From the NCBI GenBank assembly GCA_037447655.1, contig JBBHKE010003544.1, positions 68,936-116,461 on the forward strand: DNA of 47,526 nucleotides, in the 5' to 3' direction. A program made the position numbers and the translations under genes. Within the stretch, counting starts at the first letter, position 1; each line of letters starts with the position of its first letter. Below the pieces are notes generated by a model. It did not search any database and had not been told where the DNA came from. It saw only the letters and a program-made list of their open reading frames with translations. Positions 22,654 to 32,053 of this stretch are shown here, piece by piece. The stretch is from Zygnema cylindricum (Eukaryota > Streptophyta > Zygnematophyceae > Zygnematales > Zygnemataceae).

Positions 22654-22784
22654 CTAATGTTTGGCATCGGAAGAGGGAGAAAGAGAAGGGGAAGGAGAAG
22701 GAGAAGAGGAAGAACTTCCTTCAGACTCTTCAGAGTTTTTTTTACTCCAGTATTCCTCCATGGATGGGGCAAATATGTAATTGC
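22654..22784 (-). CDS. Orphan terminal exon, Ser/Pro-rich C-terminus, unknown protein
   Basis: A good acceptor (GGTTTCAG at 22792-22785) is followed by 131 nt that encode NYIFAPSMEEYWSKKNSEES and then a Glu/Ser/Pro-rich tail ending SSDAKH and TAG. The reading is phase 2 on entry. The change from hydrophobic/aromatic residues to acidic, phospho-site-like Ser-Pro repeats looks like a real C-terminus. I do not recognise the family and could not find a convincing preceding exon on the minus strand between 22.8 and 25.8 kb. A candidate at about 23286-23325 fails because every frame soon stops. Confidence 0.4.
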
Positions 22785-22789
22785 CTGAA

Positions 22790-25700
22790 ACCACACCAAT
22801 ACTGCATTCCAGAACAACCGATTTACATTAAAAACAAGAAAAATTCTCAGCTGGACGAATTAAAACAACCAAATCAGCTATTCAAACAAGAAATGTCAAT
22901 CATAAGGAATGGATGAAATTCTCCAGGTTCTTCGGCTTTGATTTTATGTTTTCAAGTCACTCAAATTTATGTCGAAATTTTTTGGTCCTCACTATTTAAA
23001 AACTAAGTCCTTGAAATTTTTTTGGATTGGATAAGCTAACCTGCTTGAAACAAAAAATCTCAGGGACTGAAAGTAATAATTACTAAGGATTACCAGCGAT
23101 AACCTGCTAAAACAAGCCACACTAATAGTGGAAAAAGTGTATTTAGTGGAGAAATTAAAAGAATCAAAAATATCATTTCAAAACTGTCATAGATTTCAAT
23201 GAATTATTTCCTAGGCAAACCCTAAATCATCACAAACACTAAATTGACTGCCTTCAACAAACAACATATACCAGAGTCAAAATAGAGTCAACGCTTTCTT
23301 TTTCCACGTCTCATCAAAGACTGCAGGTACGATACACACAAAAGGAAAAAAAATAAAAAAACGAAGTGTGCAGAATACTGTTTCTACGTAAACAAAGTAC
23401 GATACACTAAGTAAGGTACTGTGCTATAAAATACAGTTGAGACTTTAGAGTACGGACGGAGGCCTACGTGGCAGCAATCGCTACGAGGACCGCTTTTCCT
23501 CCAATCCCTTGCCGCATATTGCCGAGCAGAGGACTCTCTCGCTCCCTCAGAAAGGTCGAAGGAAAGAAGAGAGACGGACAGGAGAGGGAGGGCGGGAGAG
23601 GGAGAGGAAAAAGGGGGAAAGGTCTACGAAACAAAACGTGCGGACATTTAGTGCGACACCCTGAAACCGTGCGAGAATTTCACTTCAATATCCAATGTTG
23701 GAAAATGGGGATGTCGTACGTTAAATTATGCATAAATAGAAGAAAATTTGTAGTAAATGGTTCGCCAATCTTGCAACAAATTTTAGCGACAGTCCGTCTG
23801 ACGTCAGAATAGTTACACGTGTGCTCCTATGTCTACGGTTTGGGTTAACCTCATCCATGGCTTCTAAGGAACCCGCCTTGTCTCTGAAAGGGTTTCACAC
23901 TTTAATAAAAAACACGATGGTAAACCATCTGAGTCCATGGGAACAAAAAGGGGCGGCAATGCTAAAACTGAAAAACTACATGTGGAGGGAAGAAAACAAA
24001 AAAGGAACTAATCTATTGATGCTCACTGGGTCCATTTTCTTCGTTGCTCACATGGAGAGCAACCTACTGTAGCTAATGATTTTGTGTACATAATTTTGTG
24101 TACATGATTTTGTGTGGAATTCCATTGCTACTATTGGCGTCGAAGCGCGTTACACTATCAAATGAGAGGTTTCTCGTATACTCCCCTTGTGCCCTTAGTC
24201 TAGTGGTTTTCGAAACTCTCGGTTTGAATAGGTTTTCCTTCATTATCTTGGAAAGGACCCTTGGTAATGTGGCCCTCACAAATATGGCTAGGGTAAATGG
24301 TTTTTCTCTCGCAGCATTGCATACAGATGAGGCGGCTAGGGACAGAACGGCTTCTAAAGAACGAGATTACCCTCATGTGGACCCACACACTTATCTATCC
24401 CGTTTGCAGTGGAGATTATGGGATTTTTGACAAGTCCTTTGACATTTTCCTTAGCAATCGTGCACAAATAACTTATAAACATAATGGAAACAGGGAGTCC
24501 TCCATCGAGCCTTTTACTTGCTTTTTCCTGTCGACTAGTATCGTTTGCCCTTAACGAGCGCAAAATAAGGCTCTCCTTCAACGAAGCACGGTGACTGATG
24601 ACTATCGGGGCCATCCAAATCTTCCACCAAGGGATCTGGTCCACATCAAAATGCCTTCATAGATGTTGGCCTTACCTAGTCACGGTAACGAGTAGTCATT
24701 TAGTGTAAATTGTTACTTGGTGATATAGGTTTTATCGTTTTCAGTTCCCTCGCTAACAATTCTCAAGAGCCTTGTCTCCGTCAGTATATGCACATAACCT
24801 CCTCAAAAAACTTATTTGAGTGTAAATTGTTACTTGGTGATATAGGTTTTATCGTTTTCAGTTCCCTTGCTCACAATTCTCAGGAGCCTTGTCTCCGTCC
24901 GTATATGCACATAACCTCCTCAAAAAACTTTTTTGCGATTCTTTTCATACTTTTCAGTGTTTGGTTACATTTGTAGTGGCACTACGCACAAATAAGTCGC
25001 CACTGTATATATACACGGGAAACCTAAAATAACTGAACAGAACAAGTTGTACAGTCATCAGTTGAAGATGATGTGGCAACGGTACCGGTTTATTACATTT
25101 GAAGTTATACCGTTAACTAATATTCACATGCCTTCTTATTTTGATCCAATTAGTGACAACAGCTGGCATATACAGCCGATAATCTTTACTTATTCCGACT
25201 TCGTCAAACTGAAACTGTCTCCCGAGGAATTCCGAAGCAAAAAAACCTATCTGCCTACTGTAGAGGAAACTATCACCCGATGATAAAATGTGTAGCAACC
25301 ACAAACTTTCCTAACACAGCGTCAAAAAAATGCTGTTGCCTGATTGGAGACATTTGCCATAGACCCTAAGCACATGTCTTATCTTATCTTTTCTTACTTC
25401 TTGATATTGTATTTAATGCTCTCAAACCAGGTACTCATACGGATAAAATGAGGAAGACCGCATCAAAACTGGTCAGCATGAATGTCATTGTACCATAGAA
25501 AAAAACAAACTTTCTTCGGAATCGCAAAACCGGCACGTCGAAATAACAAAGTAGCTTTCACTTACTTTACAAAAAGGAACATAACTGTACATAGAACAAC
25601 ACCAATGCCTCTGTCAAATCCTTAATTCCGTTTTCACATGCCTTAATTTCACATATGCCAAAACATATTTGCATTTTCCACATGTCAAAACTTAACTACG

Positions 25701-25855
25701 TCATCTGTTGTATCTTACAAAGCGACAAATCAAAACCGATGTCCCATTCAAGACTAACAGGGAGGCTCGAAAGAAGCTTCTTTGCAACTTCCTTGACACT
25801 CCTTCGATTCTCTCTTTCCTTCGATTCTCACTCTCGTTCGATTCTCACTCTCCTT
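22790..25855. other. Gene-poor stretch
   Basis: Only the tandem repeat at 24702-24935 is clear. A plus-strand frame at 23468 reads like a transit peptide (AAIATRTAFPPIPCRILPSR) but lacks an ATG and runs into Arg/Glu/Gly low complexity. A 96-codon minus-strand frame at 24354-24644 has no recognisable motif. GTACGATACAC-like motifs recur near 23330 and 23400. The upstream exons of the 22654-22784 exon may be hidden here. Confidence 0.35.
24702..24935. repeat. 117-bp tandem duplication
   Basis: Two adjacent copies start with AGTGTAAATTGTTACTTGG (24702 and 24819) and end ...ACCTCCTCAAAAAACTT. They differ at a handful of positions, so the duplication is fairly recent. Confidence 0.95.
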
Positions 25856-25861
25856 CAATTC

Positions 25862-27160
25862 TCACTCTCCCGAAACCTTTTTTGCCTCCTCGTTGTTTGG
25901 AGAAACCCCAGAATCTGGTAAAACTTGTCCACCGGATTCTCCAGTTGGTCCTTTAGAACCATGACCTCCATGTCCTCCATATCCTCCATGTCCTCCATGT
26001 CCTCCATGACCCCCATGGCCCCCATGTCCCCTCCTCTCCCACCCATAATATGGATCAGAAACATGACCGGAGGGGTAGTGCTTTTGGTAGTCCTTTGAAG
26101 CCCAGCAATTGCAGCCATGGCCATAGCTTGGGGGAGGTATGGAGGGAGGAGGAGGGATGGGAGGACGGTTGTAATAGTGGTGGCCCGAGGGAGGGAAGGG
26201 AGAGTAGGAGGGGAAGGAAAAATATGGGGACGAATAAGGAGAATACGGGGCATGGAGGCAATATGGTGAATAAGGGTAGTGGGTGTAGTGAGGGTAGTGG
26301 GAGTGGTGATTATGATGTGGAGGAGGAGGAAGAGGAACAGGAGGTGGTGGTGGTGGTGGTGGTGGGGGTGGTGATAACGGAGGTGGTAAACGGTGAGAAT
26401 CACATGGAACATGATGGGCCCAACTAGAGAGAGAACCACAGCAGACACTTGTCAGCCATGGATTGTGACGTGACGCGCAACAAGACGACTCATAAGGACA
26501 CCCATAATTTGAAACATTGGGATTCGCTGGTGGGGCAGCCATGGTTTGGGCATAATAAGGGAGAGGAGGAGGTGGAGGAGGATGAGGAGGAGGAAAAGGA
26601 GGGGGAGGAAGAGGCCAGGTATTAGCAACATTAGTGGGAACAGACGACTGATTTTCTGAAGGTAAAGGGTGGTTTACGTTCATCTCATTTTGGTTTGTGA
26701 GAGAAGAAGGGTCATAAGTTTCAGGAGTAGGATTTACTGAACTAGTCAAGGCTGTGGAAACTTCAGAAGGAAAATTTGTCGCGCCATAATAGTACGACTG
26801 CCAAGTGTCTTGATATTGAGAAGGATAGGCCCAACCATAAGGATCATAATAATTGCCGTAATAAGAGTACCAGTCCTGTCCTCCTCCTCCTCCTCCTCCT
26901 CCTCCCAGCCATGGCTGCTGTTGATCATAACCATTTTCTGTCTCAGTTGCTCCTTTTCTACTTTCCACTCCAGTACTGCCACCTGGAAGGGCTGAAAAAC
27001 TGCCAGCTGGCGCTTTTGTAACATCCGATGTTTGTTTTCCAAGATCTTCCTCTCCTCCTTCATCGGTGGTCAAAAATAAGGACTTCAATTTCCTTTCTGC
27101 TTCAACTGCAGTTGATGTGGAGGTTTTTTTTCCTCGACTTCGTTCTCCCGTACCACTGTT
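25862..27160 (-). CDS. Large low-complexity last exon (Pro/Gly/His/Tyr-rich)
   Basis: The frame is open on the minus strand from about 27160 to a TGA at 25862-25864, over 420 codons. Order: acidic Thr/Glu-rich start, a nine-glycine run, a Tyr/Trp-rich block (QDWYSYYGNYYDPYGWAYPS), polyproline blocks (about 26340-26380 and 26565-26610), a His/Tyr/Pro block, then (GHGGHGG)n encoded near 25968-26030, ending EEAKKVSGE. It has no ATG of its own near the 5' side, so it must be joined to an upstream exon. Just upstream in another frame is QNFYGDYETVVRENEVEEKK, which resembles the end of a Tudor domain; the two frames would be continuous with one extra A in the A run at 27124-27131. Confidence 0.65.
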   Translation of the reverse strand, partial: NSGTGERSRGKKTSTSTAVEAERKLKSLFLTTDEGGEEDLGKQTSDVTKAPAGSFSALPGGSTGVESRKGATETENGYDQQQPWLGGGGGGGGGQDWYSYYGNYYDPYGWAYPSQYQDTWQSYYYGATNFPSEVSTALTSSVNPTPETYDPSSLTNQNEMNVNHPLPSENQSSVPTNVANTWPLPPPPFPPPHPPPPPPLPYYAQTMAAPPANPNVSNYGCPYESSCCASRHNPWLTSVCCGSLSSWAHHVPCDSHRLPPPLSPPPPPPPPPPPVPLPPPPHHNHHSHYPHYTHYPYSPYCLHAPYSPYSSPYFSFPSYSPFPPSGHHYYNRPPIPPPPSIPPPSYGHGCNCWASKDYQKHYPSGHVSDPYYGWERRGHGGHGGHGGHGGHGGYGGHGGHGSKGPTGESGGQVLPDSGVSPNNEEAKKVSGE

Positions 27161-29240
27161 TCATAGTCTCCATAGAAATTTTGTTTAGTGCTTTATCAAA
27201 GTTTTCCATCTTTTTTAGCATTTTTGACGAGTTCTTCAACGTTTCGCAAAAAAATTCTTGGTTCTTTACGGTCAAAACACCTCAAACTTACGGAATTACG
27301 AAAAAGCTATTTCTATTCAAACCAACCATAACTATTAGTGTGGATTATAGTAAAAACAGTTCATATACATGAATACAATGCCAGGCGGTCTACACCAATT
27401 CATAGTTTGCACCACATCTTCATTTTAGTTTTCACCTAAAATACTACAAATCAGAAACCTAAAAAAATTATTAGCCAGACTTAGATTGAAACGAGTCAGA
27501 ACCATGGTTAAGATGGAGGATATTGATGAAGAAACTCGCACCAAAATCAAAGGCAAAAATGGAGTCGTGATACAAGAATATGAATTGAATCGAGGCTCAA
27601 AAATAAGAAATGACCAAGGACCAGGCACATCAAAAGATAAAAAGCTTTTGTTTTTTATCAACTTAAAATAGACCTTCACATAACGAAAACAACTTTACTT
27701 CCACCAAAATTGTTATGGATTAAACCGATTTTGTATGCAATTTTTGAGGCTTACACATAAGCTTATCGCAACTAATTCTAACCTAAACGCGGGAGGTCAT
27801 GTCCTACTTCCTCAGCTACATTGGCCGGAGAGAGGGAGAGAGGGAGAGAGGGAGAGAGGGAGAGAGGGAGAGAGGGAGAGAGGGAGAGAGGGGAGGAGGA
27901 GTGGAGAGAGAGGAGGAGGGAGAGGAGGAGGGAGGGAGGGAGAGGGAGAGGAAAGAGGAGGAGGGAGGAAGGGGGAGGAATAATGGAAATGGAATGGAAT
28001 GGAATGGACTGTTCTTTATAATATTGAGAGTTGTCACTGCAAGTTAAAATCCCATTCTTTTTGTACAATGGGCGGTTAGGGGTTTCATAGGGGCCTATTA
28101 AACATTCATATGGACAACCATAACAAGATTAAACCTTCACCATACCAACTTTCTTTTTTTTTCTTTTTAATATAAATGGACTATCATTTTTTCAATTCTG
28201 GAAAAATAAAACGAATTTAGGAGACTATACCGTCTATCACTGTCTGTATTTTTCGGCCTTTGAAAACACTTGTAGAATTATTAATCCGACTTCACGGTTG
28301 CAATGGAAGGGTAAAATTTTCACCTTCTAAATTTGCGGCTTCTGAATGAACATATGACAAGTGTGCACGAAGAAAATTTCATTTAAAAATTATATATGCC
28401 GAAGGAAACATTAATTCTAATAGCAATACACGGTGTACAGTCCACCGTCTACCGGTAAGAATTCAACTGTATGAACCACTTTCTTTCCACACTCCAAAAA
28501 TTGAATCTCATAAAATAAAAAAGAAAAAAAAAGCTATTTAGGACCTCACATACCTTCTACAGGTACTTACAGTTTTCTCACCTCTCTGTGTGACTCAATT
28601 CATCTTCAGTCCCGTTCTCCAAAACTGAATCCTCCTCTTTTCTGCTACCACCAGCATTCATTTTCTGCAGAAATCATCCATTCACATTTTTTTTGGACTA
28701 AGTTAGGGCAGACAAAAAAAGAAGACTAAGCACGCTTCAATCGAGAAAGCTAAAATTTCCACCGAGGAGACAAGAAAAAAATAAAATCAGAAGAGATAAT
28801 TCTGGCAGAAAAAAAAAAAAACTCAAACATACCATTCGAACGTACAACAGATAATAAATTTCAACAGAAAAAACAAAAACCTCCTCTAACATAATTAGAA
28901 ACTCAAACCTTAAAAACAAAAGAACCAAAAGAAAGGCCGAGGAAAAAAACACTGCCTCGATCTCCAGTGAGTGCTTTTTCAATCCAAAATCATGAAGAAA
29001 TGTTAATAACCCTATTTAATTACAAATAACGCGCCACGTGGACAAAACATAATTTAGTGTAAACTAAGGCTACTGGTATAACCCTAAAAGCGATGGGCAG
29101 CATGGTCAAAAGGACAACAATCAAGAACAAATCATCGAAACACACACGTGTGAAAGACTCACCTTATAGGTTTTCAGAGCGCTATCGAAAGCGTCAATCA
29201 AGACAGAGTCGTCCCACGGATCCTCATTTCGACGCGCCAT
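25862..29240 (-). CDS. SMN-like protein gene (Gemin2-binding motif, Pro-rich C-terminus), middle unresolved
   Basis: Exon 1 (29240-29163) starts at an ATG in good context and encodes MARRNEDPWDDSVLIDAFDS followed by ALKTYK. This WDDsxLIxAFDxAlxxYK pattern is the Gemin2-binding helix of survival-of-motor-neuron (SMN) proteins, which assemble Sm rings on spliceosomal snRNAs. A GTGAGT donor leads in phase to exon 2 (28664-28582), an acidic linker starting KMNAGG. A third piece may start at 28036 (acceptor TTGCAG, in phase) with SDNSQYYKEQ, which resembles the middle of a Tudor domain; its donor is unclear. The last exon (25862 to about 27160) is rich in Gly, Pro, Tyr and His, with QDWYSYYGNYYDPYGWAYP and long polyproline runs, as in SMN C-termini. 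Telo-boxes near 29300 fit a housekeeping gene. Linking the last exon to exons 1-2 is inference; they could be two genes. Confidence 0.55.
27161..28581. other. Presumed intron space of the SMN-like gene, with repeats
   Basis: It contains a purine GGAGAGAG tract at 27825-27985 (pyrimidine on the sense strand), a GGAAT pentamer run at 27985-28008 and a MITE copy at 28225-28438. A plus-strand frame at about 27503-27670 (MVKMEDIDEETRTKIKGKNG...) is open but has no supporting motif; I left it out as a gene. Confidence 0.4.
28225..28438. mobile_element. MITE copy inside the SMN-like gene
   Basis: Between ctataccgtctatcac and caatacacggtgtac the copy carries ttcggcctttgaaaacactt, ccgacttcacggttgcaatg, gacaagtgtgcacgaaga and an inverted ccgaaggaaacattaattct, the family order. 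It lies between exon 2 and exon 3 of the SMN-like model, presumably intronic. Confidence 0.6.
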
Positions 29241-29330
29241 GGGCTTACAATTTTTTGCTAGGGCTTTTTTTTTAGGTTTTCGGAGGCTTTTTAGGGTTTG
29301 CTTCAAATTTTCAGCATTCGGAGACAATCA
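29241..29330 (-). promoter_or_regulatory. Telo-box containing 5' leader of the SMN-like gene
   Basis: The plus strand reads tttttagggtttgctt at about 29288-29304 and tttttttaggttttcgg at about 29267-29283. One exact telo-box lies about 50 bases upstream of the ATG at 29240, the same promoter feature as for the PPR and bTHX-like genes. Confidence 0.5.
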
Positions 29331-29571
29331 TTGAGAACGATTTGGAATTTCAGAAAAAGACGTTAAAGCATTTTCAGGGAGGAACTATCTAATCGGACGG
29401 TCAGGATTGTCTCCAAACGGTTTGTAAATATGGTCGACGTGTAGCGCTGAGTTACTTTCAGCTTCTTATGAGCTCATTGGAGGAAAGAATACAGCATTCC
29501 GCCTTTCTATCTCAACCGTCAGATTAACAATTCGACAAGTGTGCACGGAACCGAAAAATGAGTTGTAACCT

Positions 29572-29665
29572 GTAAGGGTGCGTCTCCATGTACTTCAAAC
29601 TTAGCGAAAATAAATTGATCCGGCGGACCCGGATTTTAGACGTCCCTATGTGTAACAACTACACC
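29572..29665. repeat. Dispersed repeat related to 14575-14690
   Basis: gtaagggtgcgtctccatgt...gacccggattttagacgtcc...tatgtgtaacaac. A fragment of the CACGGTG-type MITE (cgtcagattaacaattcgac, aagtgtgcacgga) lies just before it at about 29517-29550. Confidence 0.5.
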
Positions 29666-30153
29666 GCGAATCGCTATTAGCGTACATGACGCTAATTGGG
29701 GTACCCCTTTTTTTGGGGCAAATTCTCAAATAGAATAAAGTACGCTAATTGTTTTTGCACGTTATTTGAGGTACCCCGCTCAATGCGGTTCATAACTGTA
29801 ATTTAGTGTCCCTTTAAATAGTGTGGTGTACGGACTGCCATATCTGTACTATTCCGTACCTTTTTAAACTTAAAAGTACATAAAATATAAATATATATAA
29901 TTGCGTAAATATTTTCCGGCATACGCAGATGTAAAAAAAAACGCGGCTGCGTACGACTTGAACAATTTTGGTACATCTACATGTTTCAGTGTGGACATAT
30001 TATGTGCCGAAAATTTTTACAAAGCAGTTTACAAATTAGAGTACATGATAAATTAGTATCATGGTGTACCCGAAAAACACAATTTACCGTAAAGTGCGCT
30101 AATTGTTTCATTACGCTATATTTTTTATTACGCTAATAGCGATCACGGTGTAG
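29659..30153. mobile_element. Inverted-repeat element with CTACACCG termini
   Basis: The left end (ctacaccgcgaatcgctatt, agcgtac) and the reverse complement of the right end (ctacaccgtgatcgctatta, gcgta) match over about 27 bp. The interior repeats 'gcgctaattgttt' / 'tacgctaattg' motifs and has no coding frame. The right terminus abuts the hAT-like element at 30151. Confidence 0.55.
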
Positions 30154-30929
30154 TGTTGTGTATCGGTAAAAAACTTATCGCGATAACACCGATACCGATA
30201 GTTATCGGTTATCGAACGGTAAGAGGTCCCGATATATCGGTCTAAGACCAACAAATTCCATATCGGCGATAACTTTTTAAAAATATAGTATGCATACAAT
30301 AGTACTATATAACATACTGTATTTAATAATTTTCATTATATAGCGTGGAATGCCACGTATAAGAATCTGTTCCGCGTATCTATTTAACTGGAAATCTTCA
30401 CGGACAGCGCTGCACAAAAACGTCGACAAATATAAGTTAATACTTTATTGTTATAAAACTATACTATCGAAACGAAAAAAATAAAATATATTGTAAAATT
30501 TCTGAATCAAACTTTTTCCAAAAAAGACGAACAGACTGAAAGAAGCAGACGAACACACCTGTCAGACTGCCACCATTTCCAAACGCCATATTTTAAAAAT
30601 TCTGGCAGCAGGAATTTTGAAAACCCCCTTAAACTAGGAATAATGATGGAAAAATTGCGATTTTTTACCGGAATCGGGAGTAAGGGGGTCCGCTGCGCGT
30701 CCGGGGAATACGACGTACAGTTGCGTGTACAGGCCGTACATTTATCTGTACGGTCCGTACAATTATCGCCGATAGTTATCGGCATTATCGCCGATAAGTA
30801 CCCGATATTATCAGCTACTTATCGGCGATAAGACCAATGTCGATATATCGTACCAATATATCGATTATCGGGAACCTGAAAAAAGGTCCATATCGGTTAT
30901 CGGTAAATCCTTACCGATACACAACACTA
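30151..30929. mobile_element. hAT-like non-autonomous element, second copy
   Basis: TAGTGTTGTGTATCGGTAA at the left is the inverted match of TTACCGATACACAACACTA at the right (19 bp, perfect). Subterminal TATCGG/CCGATA motifs are dense at both ends, as in the 21664-22420 element. The flanking 8-mers do not match, so the target duplication has decayed or the element has been rearranged. A 92-codon frame on the minus strand inside has no recognised transposase motif. Confidence 0.75.
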
Positions 30930-30967
30930 GTAACAACGACATAGTTACTTAAAGGGTATGACGATTG

Positions 30968-31077
30968 TATACGCTGACAATGCCCGTGACGACTGTCAAC
31001 GTCTACAATCTTTGATGACGCGCATTACTTTTTGGAACTGCTTGTGACGTCGCATGACTTTTCGTGACATTATAGAC
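30968..31077. repeat. ~108-bp dispersed repeat, copy 3
   Basis: tatacgctgacaatgcccgt...cttgtgacgtcgcatgactt...gacattatagac is a direct match to 17653-17763. It lies just outside the hAT-like element. Confidence 0.7.
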
Positions 31078-31281
31078 ATACCGCCATCCAGCCCCTCCCA
31101 ATCTGCGCTCTCTCCCTCCCAATCTGCTTCCCAATTTTACTCCCTCCCAATCTCCCATTTTTTGTTCCATTTTTTGGTCTTGATTTGTGACATCAGTCAC
31201 GTTTCGTGAAGAGCGGGTGCCTCTTTGCATACTCCAGAGTGTATGTGGGCTTAAGCCATGTTATGCACCATGTTTGACCCT

Positions 31282-31513
31282 ACCATGTACCTCCGGATCT
31301 GGCCTATTTCGTCTTTTCCTCCTAACCTACGCGACAGAATATCCTCCCGGTAACCATGTACCTCCGGATCTGGCCTATTTCGTCTTTTCCTCCTACACTA
31401 CGCGACAGAACATCCTCCCGGTAACCATGTACTTCCGGATCTGGCCTATTTCGTCTTTTCTTTCTACACTACGCGACAAAACATCCTCCCGGTAACCATG
31501 TACCTCCGGATCT
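31282..31513. repeat. 71-bp tandem repeat, just over three copies
   Basis: ACCATGTAC(c/t)TCCGGATCTG starts at 31282, 31353, 31424 and 31495 with an exact period of 71. The copies differ at a few sites. The array precedes the non-LTR element and may be its 5' UTR, since some LINEs carry tandem promoter monomers. Confidence 0.9.
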
Positions 31514-31565
31514 AGCCTGCGGCCGCTGCCAACAGCACGCACATTGGCGAAACCACAGGTGTGAC

Positions 31566-31630
31566 CCCCCTATGTCATCACTAGCCCCCCCTATGTCATC
31601 ACTAGCTCCCCCTATGTCATCACTAGCTCC
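31566..31630. repeat. ~20-bp tandem repeat
   Basis: CCCCCTATGTCATCACTAGC occurs three times in a row, with small length differences. It lies between the 71-bp array and the non-LTR reading frame. Confidence 0.85.
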
Positions 31631-32053
31631 CCTGCTCTACCCGTGAATCGCTTGATTCTCCATCCTCCCGTTTAGCGAGTTCCAAAAATCATAACAAACA
31701 GGCACACAAAAACGCATAAACAATCACTCGGAAAAAAGGAAAAAAAAAACAAAAAAAAACAAAAAATATTAATATAAAAAAAAAGACAAACAAACATTTC
31801 TTTACCCTCTCCCCCTGCCCCCCCCCCCTTTACCCCTTACACACCCAAAACCGATTCTTGAACCCTCTCCTTCCACACTCCCCCCCCCCTCCCCACTCCC
31901 CCCGCCCCCTTCTTTTTCGGCATCAAACTTTATGTTACATTCATTCTGGCCCCTACCAATTTCCCCATCCATCCCACATGGTTCCTTTTCCTCTACCACG
32001 CTTTCTCTTCCTCTCACCCTCCCAATTCCCATGTCTTCTTTGACTTATTAACC

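Noticed and set aside
23468-23812. Plus-strand frame with a transit-peptide-like start
   Set aside because: No ATG in frame and none upstream before a stop; it runs into Arg/Gly/Glu low complexity and no later exon is visible.
24354-24644. 96-codon minus-strand frame (PVSIMFISYLCTIAKENVKG...)
   Set aside because: GTG start, no recognisable motif or splice context; could be a decayed retroelement but I cannot support it.
27503-27670. Plus-strand frame MVKMEDIDEETRTKIKGKNG inside the SMN-like gene
   Set aside because: Short, no family match, antisense to an intron; acidic/basic composition alone is not evidence.
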